Made by a program: the position numbers and the translations under genes. Under the pieces are notes generated by a model. It searched no databases. It was given only the letters and a program-made list of their open reading frames with translations, and was not told where the DNA came from. This document shows, one piece after another, positions 1 through 7,913 of a stretch of DNA of 64,000 bases. Source of the DNA: an uncultured Acidobacteriia bacterium (GTDB lineage: Bacteria > Acidobacteriota > Terriglobia > Bryobacterales > Bryobacteraceae); the NCBI GenBank assembly GCA_903900705.1, contig CAIUOG010000093.1:1-64000 (forward strand). Reading direction: 5' to 3'. Positions within the stretch are counted from its first letter, which is position 1. Each line of letters opens with the position of its first letter.

Positions 1-1604
1 CGGCGCAGAAACTTCGCGGGGATACCGCCAAACAGGTCCGAGTAGAGTTTCAACCCGCTGTCCACGGTTGAATTCCCCTCCCGGAGCGCAGCCGCGAACG
101 CGGTCACCTCCGGTTTCAAAAGCGACGCCGAGGGCAGGGGGAATACCGCAACTGACTCCCGATCAATGGCCCACACCCACGAACTTTGCGACGAAACGTG
201 GAAACTGAGCAGCACTGTGTCTTCCGGCAATAGCTTTCTGACGTGCCGCAGTGGCGCCTCGCCCCGGTCGCCCGAATTGTCCCCGGCGGCGCGCGTCTCC
301 ATCTCGCCCAGCTCCTGGCGCAACGCCTCCGCCTTCTGCGCCGCGTCGCCTCCCGCGACCGCTGCCCGGTCAAGCGCCTGATAACGCGTCAGCAGTTCCC
401 AGTATCGGTTCGGTAATCTGCTGCGCCAGTCTCCCGAACTCGGCACCAAAGCCCGCAGACTCCACAGGCGATCCTGTTCGGCGGCGTCGAAGGTCTCCAG
501 CAGCAGGCTGTTATCCCCCGTCTCACGCGCCAGGCGATTGCCCGAATCCACAAAGCCCTCATACGCCTGGCTCACCTGGCTCAGCCGCTTCTCAAAGGCA
601 ACTCGGTCTTCGTCCGCCGGCACCATATCCGCCCGGAGTCGCAGGATTGTCTCGCGGGATTTCCGGAAGTCCCCAAACGCGCCGCGCAGGTCGCCCTCAT
701 GCAAGCGGAACCATCCCCGATCGGCGTAAATCTTCCACTCGGGTGTTGTACCCGCCGGGGCCGCGAGCGCGGACGCATATAGCAGCCCTGCCGATTCGTG
801 GTCGCCTTGCCGGCTCCTCAGATTCGCCAGCCCCAGCAGCGTGGTGCCGGAAGCGGTCAGGTGATGGGTTCGGATCAGCCGCAGCGCCTCGTTCAGTGCG
901 GACTCGGCTTCCCGCATCCGGCCCGCCCGTATCAGATCGGTACCAAACATCCCCCATACCCGCGCCGTGCCGGCAAGATCGCCCCGGTCCGTCATCTCCG
1001 CAAGGCTTTGCCGGTAGTACTCCGCCGCTTCGTCCATGCGTCCGAGTTCGGCCAGTGCGTTGGCCATCTGATAAAGGAGTTTGGAATTGCCTTCGATGTC
1101 GGCTTTGCCGATGGGGATCGCGAGACCTTCGCGGGCGGCCTGCATGGCCAGTTCCGGTCGACCTGTCTGCAGATAGAGACTGGCCAGATTATTGAGCGTC
1201 CAGGCCAGGACCTTTGTCTCGTGGGCGGCTTCGGCAATCTGCCGTGCCCGCGAGAAGTTCTCCAGCGCTTCCCGGAAGCGCGTCATGTAAAGCAGGCATC
1301 CGCCGCCACTGTTCCAGTTTCTGGCCGCCTCACCCGCAAAGCCAAGCTTTTCTTCGCGCTGCGCCAGGTCGACGAAAACATCGTGCGCATCGCTGTAGCG
1401 GCCCGCATTGAAAAATTCAAGCGCGCGCTTCTTTAGTTGCTGCAGTTGTGCAGGCAGAGGGGGGTTCGGATTGGGGGAGGTTGCTGCGATCCTTACGGAT
1501 CCGGTCAGCAGCAGCGCGATCAGAGTCGAACCAATGATTGCGCTGACGGTCACAGGGCGAAACGGCACACCAAGCTCTGGTCCGACCAGGAATAGCCACG
1601 CCAC
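1..1604 (-). CDS. CHAT-domain protein with TPR repeats, C-terminus cut by the window edge
   Basis: The ORF track misses this gene because its stop lies left of the window; I translated it from the reverse strand. About 534 codons are open. The N-terminus has one hydrophobic segment (about residues 17-38, SAIIGSTLIALLLTG). TPR-type helical pairs follow, for example AWTLNNLASLYLQTGRPELA, to about residue 400. The last visible part (VLLSFHVSSQSSWVWAID, then VFPLP) matches the start of a CHAT caspase-fold domain. The catalytic His/Cys would be outside the window. CHAT/TPR proteins are caspase-like proteases or scaffolds in signalling and defence. The start is uncertain: GTG at 1602-1604 is the first usable codon after an in-frame TAA, and no good RBS precedes it. 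The plus-strand ORFs over this region are shadows. Confidence 0.75.
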   Translation of the reverse strand, partial: MAWLFLVGPELGVPFRPVTVSAIIGSTLIALLLTGSVRIAATSPNPNPPLPAQLQQLKKRALEFFNAGRYSDAHDVFVDLAQREEKLGFAGEAARNWNSGGGCLLYMTRFREALENFSRARQIAEAAHETKVLAWTLNNLASLYLQTGRPELAMQAAREGLAIPIGKADIEGNSKLLYQMANALAELGRMDEAAEYYRQSLAEMTDRGDLAGTARVWGMFGTDLIRAGRMREAESALNEALRLIRTHHLTASGTTLLGLANLRSRQGDHESAGLLYASALAAPAGTTPEWKIYADRGWFRLHEGDLRGAFGDFRKSRETILRLRADMVPADEDRVAFEKRLSQVSQAYEGFVDSGNRLARETGDNSLLLETFDAAEQDRLWSLRALVPSSGDWRSRLPNRYWELLTRYQALDRAAVAGGDAAQKAEALRQELGEMETRAAGDNSGDRGEAPLRHVRKLLPEDTVLLSFHVSSQSSWVWAIDRESVAVFPLPSASLLKPEVTAFAAALREGNSTVDSGLKLYSDLFGGIPAKFLR

Positions 1605-1721
1605 TATGGCGTGTACTATTCCCGAGTCTACCAGAGTTTATGTCGCGCTCGGCGACGGCCGGCGGCAGCCGGCTTGAAATGGTGGCGGATGCGCTCTGTG
1701 GGGCGCATAGGTTTACAGGGC

Positions 1722-1778
1722 TTAGAAACCCAGAAGGAACAGAATGAAGTTGACGATAATGATCGGATCCCCGCCCAT
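1722..1778 (-). CDS. 18-residue hydrophobic micropeptide (possible)
   Basis: A minus-strand ORF, too short for the track, encodes MGGDPIIIVNFILFLLGF followed by TAA. It is preceded by AGAAAGGGA, a good Shine-Dalgarno sequence 7-8 bases before the ATG. After the charged head (GGD) all residues but one are hydrophobic, so the product could span or insert into the membrane. It lies about 120 bp upstream of the CHAT/TPR gene on the same strand. A GCCGGC-TGCC-GCCGGC hairpin lies between them. I do not recognise a family. It could be a real membrane microprotein, a translated leader or chance; the RBS plus composition is the only support. Confidence 0.4.
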   Translation of the reverse strand: MGGDPIIIVNFILFLLGF

Positions 1779-1932
1779 GTTGTTTTCCCTTTCTTGCAGG
1801 TCGCTCGCCATTGAGCCACCCGCGACCCAAAACTACCGCCCAGGTCCGGGAAAAACGCTCCTCGCCCACCGGGAAATTCCCCGTAAGCCGAAGAAAACAC
1901 AACGAAAGAAATTTATGCGAAAATTGTGACTG

Positions 1933-2505
1933 ATGAAACGAGCCCTCGCGCTTCTGGCCCTCGCCGCCCTCTCCCTGACCGCTCAGGAACCCACCGTGCC
2001 CCGGAAGGCGTCCGATATTGGGATTCAAATTGGAACAGACAAGTTCATTTGGCTAAGCGATCAGGGCGGTCGTACCTGCGTCCTCGCCTTCATCCTCACC
2101 ACCTGTCCGCACTGCCAGTTCACCATCGGACTGCTTAACAAGATCCAGAAGGACTACGCCGATAAAGGCGTCCAGGTCCTCGCCACCGCCGTCGAGCCCA
2201 TGTCCTCCCTCAACATCCCCGAGTTCACAAAGAAGTTCCAGCCGCAGTTCCCCGTGGGCTATAACGATCAGGCTTACATCCAGAAGTTCCTCGGCCGCCC
2301 GGAAAACGACCCCATGTTCTTCCCCCAACTCGCCTTTGTGGACCGCAACGGCAACATCCAGGTGCAGTTTGCCGGCGACAACCCCGCCCTCGCGAAGGAC
2401 ATTCAGGACAAGAGCCTGCGTGACGCGCTCGAAAAAACCCTCCGCGCGGGCGCGCCGGACAAACCGAAAACCGCAGCCCCGAAAGCGGCTCCCGCGAAGA
2501 AATAG
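1933..2505 (+). CDS. Secreted thioredoxin-like (TlpA/ResA/AhpC-TSA type) protein
   Basis: This 190-aa protein has an N-terminal signal peptide (MKRALALLALAALSLTAQ). A thioredoxin fold follows, with the redox motif CPHC in LTTCPHCQFT around residue 58. The cis-Pro region is plausibly FFPQLAFVDRNG around residue 135. The C-terminal tail of about 25 residues is rich in Ala, Pro and Lys and probably disordered. The product should be an extracytoplasmic or membrane-associated thiol-disulfide oxidoreductase or peroxiredoxin-like protein; the substrate cannot be told. It is transcribed divergently from the micropeptide/CHAT side and precedes the fatty-acid oxidation genes by 54 bp, so it may be co-transcribed with them. 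Confidence 0.8.
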   Translation: MKRALALLALAALSLTAQEPTVPRKASDIGIQIGTDKFIWLSDQGGRTCVLAFILTTCPHCQFTIGLLNKIQKDYADKGVQVLATAVEPMSSLNIPEFTKKFQPQFPVGYNDQAYIQKFLGRPENDPMFFPQLAFVDRNGNIQVQFAGDNPALAKDIQDKSLRDALEKTLRAGAPDKPKTAAPKAAPAKK

Positions 2506-2559
2506 GCCGCATCCACTGTCCGGCGTTCCATTATGAGACAGTAATTCTGGAGTCCCTTC

Positions 2560-3738
2560 ATGCCTGAAGCAGTCATCGTCGATTGCCTTCGTACCGCCGT
2601 CGGAAAATCCGGCCGCGGCACGCTGCGAACCACCCGCCCGGACGACCTGGCGGCCACCGTCATCCGTGCCCTTCTCGAAAAGTACCCGCAGGTTGCCAAA
2701 GACGATATTGAGGACGTAATCCTCGGCTGCGCCATGCCCGAAGGCGAATCCGGCACGAACATGGCCCGGATCGCCGCTCTGCGCGCCGGCCTCCCCGTCA
2801 CCACGACCGGCATCACCATCAATCGCTTCTGCAGTTCCGGACTCCAGGCCATCGCCCTCGCGGCCGATCAGATCCGCTCCGGCAGCGCAGGCATTCTGCT
2901 CGCCGGCGGCGCGGAATCCATGAGCATGATCCCCATGGCCGGCCACAAACCGGCGCCGAACCCCTGGCTCGTCGAACACCAGCCGGAAATCTACATGAAC
3001 ATGGGCCTCACCGCGGAGGCGGTGCAGCGCAAGTACGGTGTCACCCGCGAAGAGTCGGATGCCTTCGCTTTCCGCAGCCACCAGAACGCTCTCCGCGCTC
3101 AGGCGGAAGGCAAATTCGCCGACGAGATCGTTCCCGTCAAAGTCACCACCGCTGTCCTGAACGGCTCCGCCAAACCCAAAGTCACCGAAACGATTTTTGA
3201 TAAGGATGAAGGCCCCCGCGCCGATACGTCCCTCGAAGCGCTGGCGAAACTGAAGCCCGTCTTCCACACCCAGGGCACTGTGACCGCCGGAAATTCCTCC
3301 CAGACCAGTGATGGCGCGGCCATGGCGCTCGTCATGTCGGATACCAAAGCCAAAGCCCTCGGTCTCACCCCGAAAGCCCGCTTCGTCAGCTTCGCCACCG
3401 GAGGAGTCCCACCCGAGATCATGGGCATCGGCCCGGTGGTCGCCATTCCGAAAGCCCTCGCGCTCGCCGGACTCAAGCTCGCGCACATCGGCCTCTTCGA
3501 ACTCAACGAAGCCTTCGCCGTCCAGGCGCTTTCCGTCATCAGGGTCGCCGGCATCAATCCCGACCTCGTCAACGTCAACGGCGGCGCCATCGCCCTCGGC
3601 CACCCCCTGGGTTGCACCGGGGCGAAGCTGACCGCCGGTATTCTGCGCGAAATGGAACGGCGGGATCTCCGCTACGGCATGGTCACCATGTGTGTCGGCG
3701 GCGGCCAGGGCGCGGCCGGAATTTTTGAGAGGATCTGA
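2560..3738 (+). CDS. fadA: Acetyl-CoA C-acyltransferase (thiolase)
   Basis: This 392-aa protein is a full-length thiolase, which cleaves 3-ketoacyl-CoA to acetyl-CoA and a shortened acyl-CoA in beta-oxidation (or condenses acetyl-CoA). The nucleophile Cys91 sits in NRFCSSGLQAI. The His motif NGGAIALGHPLGCTGAK and the C-terminal CVGGGQG carry the other catalytic residues. The start is ATG with GGAGT upstream. It is followed after 2 bp by an acyl-CoA dehydrogenase, which argues for a degradative role. The neighbouring 3-hydroxyacyl-CoA dehydrogenase/enoyl-CoA hydratase (FadB/FadN) often found beside such a pair is not here. Confidence 0.92.
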   Translation: MPEAVIVDCLRTAVGKSGRGTLRTTRPDDLAATVIRALLEKYPQVAKDDIEDVILGCAMPEGESGTNMARIAALRAGLPVTTTGITINRFCSSGLQAIALAADQIRSGSAGILLAGGAESMSMIPMAGHKPAPNPWLVEHQPEIYMNMGLTAEAVQRKYGVTREESDAFAFRSHQNALRAQAEGKFADEIVPVKVTTAVLNGSAKPKVTETIFDKDEGPRADTSLEALAKLKPVFHTQGTVTAGNSSQTSDGAAMALVMSDTKAKALGLTPKARFVSFATGGVPPEIMGIGPVVAIPKALALAGLKLAHIGLFELNEAFAVQALSVIRVAGINPDLVNVNGGAIALGHPLGCTGAKLTAGILREMERRDLRYGMVTMCVGGGQGAAGIFERI

Positions 3739-3740
3739 AA

Positions 3741-5495
3741 ATGGCTATTCAAAAGCGTGCGGGCGGCTCCTTCCTTGTTGAAGAACATCCGGCCCCTGAG
3801 GTCTTCACCCCCGAGGACCTGACCGATGAGCACCGCGCTATTGGCCGCGCGGCCCGCGAATTCTTTGAAAAGGAAGTCGCGCCCCACGTCGACGCCATTG
3901 TCCACGGCGACCACGACCTCGGCGTCCTTCTTTTAAAGAAGGCGGCCTCGCTCGGCTTCGAATCCATCCTCACGCCGGAAGCCTACGGCGGCATGGAACT
4001 TGATCTCCCCTCCTCCATGGTGGTTGCCGAGGAACTGGCTCGCGATGGATCTTTCGCCGGCTGGCACGGCGCGCATGCCGGCATTGGCACCATGCCGCTG
4101 CTCCTTTTCGGCACCGAACAGCAGAAGCAGAAGTACCTGCCCCGGCTGTCGAGTGCCGAACTCGTCGCCGCCTATTGCCTCACCGAGCCGCACGCCGGTT
4201 CCGACTCCCTCGCCGCCAAAACCCGCGCCGACCTCTCGCCCGACGGCCAGTACTACGTCCTCAACGGCCAGAAGATGTGGATCACCAACGGCGGCAAGGC
4301 CGACCTGTTCACCGTCTTCGCTAAAATCAACGGCGAACAGTTTTCCTGCTTCCTCGTCGAGCGCGCCTTCCCCGGCGTCTCCAGCGGCAACGAAGAGCAG
4401 AAGATGGGCATCAAGGGCAGTTCCACCACGGCTGTCTTTCTGGATAACGTCCACGTCCCGGTGGAGAATCTGCTGGGCGAACCCGGCCGCGGCCACATCA
4501 TCGCCTTCAACATCCTCAACCTGGGCCGTCTCAAACTGGGTCCGTTCGCCGTGGGAGGTTCGAAGAACGTGCTCCGCGTCTCTCTCGCCTATGCGAAGCA
4601 GCGCAAAGCCTTCGGCGTGGAGATCGCCCGATTCGGCATGATCCGCCACAAACTCGCGGAAATGGCGATTCGCACCTACGCGGTGGAAAGCATGTCTTAC
4701 CGCGTGGAAGGCCTCATCACCGGGCACCTCGAGGGCTTCTCCTGGGCGGAACCGGAAGCGGCCAAACGCATGATGAAAGCGGTGGAAGAGTTCGCCGCCG
4801 AGTGTTCCATCATCAAGGTTTACGCCTCGGAAGTTCTGGATTACGTCGTCGACGAAGGCGTCCAGATTCACGGCGGCTACGGCTACCACCAGGATTACGC
4901 GGTGGAACGCGCCTATCGGGATTCGCGCATCAACCGCATCTTCGAAGGCACCAACGAAATCAACCGCCTGCTCACCACCGGCATGCTGCTGAAGCGCGCC
5001 CAGCAGGGCCGTCTGCCTCTGGTCAAAGCCGCCAAAGCCCTGATGGAAGAGGTTCTCGCGGGCCCCTCGCTCGCCGCGGACGACCAGACCGAGGAGCAGC
5101 GCCTCGTGCGCAATTCCAAAAAGGTCGCGCTATTGCTGCTCGCCGGCGCCTTCGAGAAGTTTGGCGCTGAAATGGACAAACAACAGGAAGTGGTGGCCGG
5201 CATCGCCGACGTCCTGATGGAATCCTTCGCCATGGAATCCACCCTCCTCCGCGTTCAGAAGACCGGCAAAACCGAGGGCAACGCCGCCGACATGTGCGCC
5301 GTCTTCCTGCGGGACGCCATGACCCGCATCGAAGGCTTTGCCCGCCCCGTGCTGGCCGCCTGTTCCGAAGGCGACGCCCTCCGGACCAACATGGTGGTGC
5401 TCCGCCGGTTCACGAAGTTCGAGCCGGTCAACTCCATCGCCCTGCGACAGCGCATTGCCGACCGTCTGCTGAATGCCGGTCACTACGTTGTCTGA
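3741..5495 (+). CDS. fadE: Acyl-CoA dehydrogenase (FadE, very-long-chain type)
   Basis: This 584-aa flavoprotein performs the first dehydrogenation of acyl-CoA in beta-oxidation. It has the usual N-terminal, middle beta and C-terminal helical domains: AYCLTEPHAGSD and WITNGGKAD are the FAD and substrate motifs of the middle domain, and IHGGYGYHQDY and RIFEGTNEINR belong to the C-terminal domain. The Glu in RIFEGTNEI is the catalytic-base position used by short-, medium- and very-long-chain enzymes. About 170 extra C-terminal residues match the VLCAD / Bacillus FadE architecture. It starts 2 bp after the thiolase stop, so the two are surely co-transcribed. The downstream kinase ORF begins inside its 3' end. 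Confidence 0.92.
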   Translation: MAIQKRAGGSFLVEEHPAPEVFTPEDLTDEHRAIGRAAREFFEKEVAPHVDAIVHGDHDLGVLLLKKAASLGFESILTPEAYGGMELDLPSSMVVAEELARDGSFAGWHGAHAGIGTMPLLLFGTEQQKQKYLPRLSSAELVAAYCLTEPHAGSDSLAAKTRADLSPDGQYYVLNGQKMWITNGGKADLFTVFAKINGEQFSCFLVERAFPGVSSGNEEQKMGIKGSSTTAVFLDNVHVPVENLLGEPGRGHIIAFNILNLGRLKLGPFAVGGSKNVLRVSLAYAKQRKAFGVEIARFGMIRHKLAEMAIRTYAVESMSYRVEGLITGHLEGFSWAEPEAAKRMMKAVEEFAAECSIIKVYASEVLDYVVDEGVQIHGGYGYHQDYAVERAYRDSRINRIFEGTNEINRLLTTGMLLKRAQQGRLPLVKAAKALMEEVLAGPSLAADDQTEEQRLVRNSKKVALLLLAGAFEKFGAEMDKQQEVVAGIADVLMESFAMESTLLRVQKTGKTEGNAADMCAVFLRDAMTRIEGFARPVLAACSEGDALRTNMVVLRRFTKFEPVNSIALRQRIADRLLNAGHYVV

Positions 5496-5934
5496 TGCGC
5501 GTCCCCGGATCGTGGTGGCCGTCGGGCTGCCCGGTTCGGGGAAATCGACGTACTTCTCAAAGATTGGAGCGCATCCCCTCTCAAGCGATGCGCTCCGCCT
5601 GCAACTCGCCGACGACGAGACGGACCAGACCATCCACGGTCGCGTCTTCGCCGCTCTTCGCTACCTGCTGCAGCAGCGCATCGAACTCCGTCGCCCCGTC
5701 ACCTACATTGACGCCACCAACCTCACCCGCCGCGACCGCCGCCCGTACATCCGGCTCGCGCGCGAAAACGGCTGTGCCATTGAAGCGCTGTGGTTCGATA
5801 CGCCAGTCGCCGTCTGCAAGGCCAGAAACGCCGCGCGGAACCGGGTGGTACCCGCCTTCGTCCTCGATCAGATGGCGGCGAAGCTCATCCCGCCCTCCAT
5901 CGAAGAAGGTTTCGAGGCCGTCCACCGAGTCTGA
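5473..5934 (+). CDS. P-loop kinase of the polynucleotide-kinase / AAA_33 type
   Basis: This 153-aa P-loop protein has Walker A GLPGSGKST at about residues 18-26, a Walker-B-like TYIDATNL at about 77-84 and a lid-like Arg-rich segment (KARNAARNR). This is the compact kinase fold seen in the 5'-kinase domain of polynucleotide kinases and related small-molecule kinases. The listed ATG is 23 bp inside fadE; an internal GTG about 40 bp later (RIVVAVG region) is a possible alternative start. The substrate is unknown. Its position between fadE and a DUF486 gene gives little functional hint beyond co-transcription. Confidence 0.75.
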   Translation: MPVTTLSDARPRIVVAVGLPGSGKSTYFSKIGAHPLSSDALRLQLADDETDQTIHGRVFAALRYLLQQRIELRRPVTYIDATNLTRRDRRPYIRLARENGCAIEALWFDTPVAVCKARNAARNRVVPAFVLDQMAAKLIPPSIEEGFEAVHRV

Positions 5935-5937
5935 ATC

Positions 5938-6279
5938 ATGCTGACCATCCTCCTGCTGCTGATCTCCAACACTTTCATGACCTTCGCCTGGTACGGCCAC
6001 CTGAAGCACCGGGACGCGCCGCTCTGGGAAGCCATTCTTTTCAGCTGGCTGATTGCGCTCGGCGAGTACTGCTTCCAGGTGCCCGCCAATCGCTTCGGTT
6101 ACGGACGGTTCACGGGATTCCAGCTCAAGATCATCCAGGAATCCATCACCATGGTCGTCTTCGTCGGTTTCGCTTACTTCTATCTGGGCGAATCCCTGCG
6201 CTGGAACTATGTGGTGTCTTTCTTATGTATTCTCGCGGCGGTCGTCTTCGGCTTCTGGGGCAGCCCCGCCCAGAAGTAA
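5938..6279 (+). CDS. DMT-superfamily DUF486 membrane protein
   Basis: This 113-aa protein has four predicted membrane helices: MLTILLLLISNTFMTFAWYG, WEAILFSWLIALGEYCFQV, ITMVVFVGFAYFYLG and WNYVVSFLCILAAVVFGFW. The GHLK, YCFQVPANR and FTGFQLKIIQE motifs are those of DUF486, a small conserved family related to drug/metabolite transporters with no firmly assigned substrate. It starts 3 bp after the kinase stop, as the last gene of the fad-kinase-DUF486 run. Its last 57 bp overlap, in antisense, the 3' end of the convergent aminotransferase. Confidence 0.85.
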   Translation: MLTILLLLISNTFMTFAWYGHLKHRDAPLWEAILFSWLIALGEYCFQVPANRFGYGRFTGFQLKIIQESITMVVFVGFAYFYLGESLRWNYVVSFLCILAAVVFGFWGSPAQK

Positions 6280-7347
6280 AATGCCCGCGCGGAAGATCTC
6301 CGGCGGAGTCAGCAGACTCACCACAAGGTAGCCGGACCGCTCGAAATCATAGAAAAAACCGGGCTGTACCAGGACATTGTGGTCCCGCAGCAGGTTTTCG
6401 GCCGTCTCTTCCTCGTCCATCACCGGGATGGTGGCGTACCAGCCCGCCTCCACCACCAGCGTCCGCTTGAGCAGCCTTAGATTGCCCCGCGCGCGCTCCA
6501 CAATCTGCTTCTGCACCGGTTCCCGCAGCGCCAGCAGAGCGGGCAGCGCCAACTGCACCGGCGTCCCCACGGAAAGGTACGTGTCCGCGATGATCTCCAG
6601 CTCCGGCACCGGCTCTTTCGTCAGAATCCAGGCGAGTTTCATTTGCGGCAGCCCCACCAGCTTCGAGAGCCCGTTCAGCACGAAGTCCGCCAACCCCCGC
6701 AGCGTCCGCACCGAATCGGGCGCGGGGTCGAGCAGATAGTCGCTGAAAACCTCGTCCGAGAGGATCGCGATATTGTGCCGCGCGCACAGTTCCGTCAGTT
6801 GCCGCAGTTCATGTTCGCGGATAAAGTGTCCGGTCGGGTTGTTCGGATTCACCAGCACGATGGCGCGCGTCCGGGCCGAAATGGCCCGCTCGATCGTGTG
6901 GAAGTCGATGAACCAGCCCTGGTCGTAAAACAACCCGTAGTGGCGCACCGCAACCGATTCGAGTGCGGCAAGATACTCGAATAAAGGATAGGAGGGGCGG
7001 GGCACCAGCACCTCGTCGCCCGGATCGCACAGCAGCTTGAAGAGCCATGAATACGCCTCGCTGGTGCTGGCCGTCAGGATTACGTTGTCCACCGGCGTCT
7101 GATAGGTCTGCGCGATCAGGTCGCGCGCCGCTGGCAGCCCGAATGCCTCAGGCTCGTAACGCACCGCGCGTTCATCCGCCAGCGCCGCCTCAAAACCGGC
7201 GGGATACCGGATTCCCGCGCGCGTGGGGTTCGATTCCGTCAGGTCCAGAACCGGCGTCCCCTCACGGCGCTTTTGCCGCAGGATTTGGGTGAGCGCATTG
7301 GTCTCCGTGGCCTGCTGCAGGGAGGGCAGCCGTCGCGAGAATCTCAT
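6223..7347 (-). CDS. PLP-dependent aminotransferase, class I/II
   Basis: This 374-aa fold-type I aminotransferase has TASTSEAYSWLF for the cofactor phosphate, the VNPNNPTG loop near residue 167, SDEVFSDY near 198 and the Schiff-base Lys229 in NGLSKLVGLPQMK. It should transfer amino groups between an amino acid and a 2-oxoacid; the exact substrate cannot be read from sequence. Its start overlaps the stop of the upstream gamma-glutamylcyclotransferase-like gene by 4 bp, showing translational coupling on the minus strand. Its C-terminal 19 codons lie opposite the end of the DUF486 gene. Confidence 0.88.
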   Translation of the reverse strand: MRFSRRLPSLQQATETNALTQILRQKRREGTPVLDLTESNPTRAGIRYPAGFEAALADERAVRYEPEAFGLPAARDLIAQTYQTPVDNVILTASTSEAYSWLFKLLCDPGDEVLVPRPSYPLFEYLAALESVAVRHYGLFYDQGWFIDFHTIERAISARTRAIVLVNPNNPTGHFIREHELRQLTELCARHNIAILSDEVFSDYLLDPAPDSVRTLRGLADFVLNGLSKLVGLPQMKLAWILTKEPVPELEIIADTYLSVGTPVQLALPALLALREPVQKQIVERARGNLRLLKRTLVVEAGWYATIPVMDEEETAENLLRDHNVLVQPGFFYDFERSGYLVVSLLTPPEIFRAGILLLGGAAPEAEDDRRENT

Positions 7348-7712
7348 GCGGCGCAGAAATCCCCACTCGCGATCCGCCGCGATTCGTCCGGCTGCGCGTT
7401 GTATTCATAGATCCACGCCGTCCGGCCGCCAGCGACTTCGATGGTCACGCGCGAATACTCCCCGCCCTCATACGCATCCAGTTCAGCGAGCGTCTTTGCC
7501 GGAGTCCGCAACTGCCACAACTCGCCCCGCACTTCCCCGTCCGGCAGGAACCGGAAACCCGGGTAGCGCTGAGTGGCAGAGTGCTGAATTCGAAAAAGCG
7601 AACCCATTACGGTCGCGGGCCCCACCAATCGGGCCTCTGAGCGCAGCAGGCGCGCGTATTGATTATCGAATTCACTGCGCAGCGTTCCATAGACGAAGAG
7701 AAAATCCACCAC
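7344..7712 (-). CDS. Gamma-glutamylcyclotransferase-fold (AIG2-like) protein
   Basis: This 122-aa protein starts with the hallmark FVYGTLR (residues 6-12) of the GGCT/AIG2 fold, which binds the gamma-glutamyl group. It also has GELWQLRTPAKTLAELDAYEG, whose Glu/Asp-rich LDAYEG holds the acid/base Glu seen in the family. Members cleave gamma-glutamyl amines or peptides to 5-oxoproline; the physiological substrate here is unknown. Its stop is coupled by 4 bp to the aminotransferase. The start lies only 21 bp from the divergent GatC/AtzG-like start, so promoters must overlap coding sequence. Confidence 0.82.
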   Translation of the reverse strand: MVDFLFVYGTLRSEFDNQYARLLRSEARLVGPATVMGSLFRIQHSATQRYPGFRFLPDGEVRGELWQLRTPAKTLAELDAYEGGEYSRVTIEVAGGRTAWIYEYNAQPDESRRIASGDFCAA

Positions 7713-7733
7713 TCTGGTCTATAGTATTGCGTG

Positions 7734-7913
7734 ATGACTGACTGGACTGCACTGGCCCGCGCCCGCGGCCTCGACATCCCGGCCGAGGCCGTGGAACGGA
7801 TCGCACCCTCCCTCAAAGCGCTGGAGGCGGACTTCCGCCCTCTCACCGCAAAACTCGACTTCACCACCGAGCCCGCGATCACACTTTCCGAAAGCGCGGT
7901 CCTGGGCAAATGA
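7734..7913 (+). CDS. Small GatC/AtzG-like amidase partner
   Basis: This 59-aa protein has two amphipathic helices (ARARGLDIPAEAVERIAPSL and LKALEADFRPLTAKL) and a short tail containing FTTEPAI. It ends in an ATGA overlap with the amidase gene. Size, position and the EPA-containing tail fit the small subunits (GatC, AtzG/DUF4089) that wrap around GatA-type amidases and stabilise them. Recognition is by architecture and coupling, not by a strong motif. The ORF track uses GTG three bases earlier; ATG at 7734 is equally good. No typical Shine-Dalgarno is visible. Confidence 0.6.
   Translation: MTDWTALARARGLDIPAEAVERIAPSLKALEADFRPLTAKLDFTTEPAITLSESAVLGK

Noticed and set aside
251-1436. Plus-strand ORFs of 314 and 212 aa (251..1195, 798..1436)
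   Set aside because: They lie opposite the open CHAT/TPR frame, which shows clear TPR and CHAT patterns; their products are Arg/Pro-rich without domain character.
2053-3603. Minus-strand 516-aa ORF
   Set aside because: Shadow of the thiolase and thioredoxin-like genes; composition (Gly/Asp/Glu/Arg runs) is typical of antisense reading of GC-rich codons.
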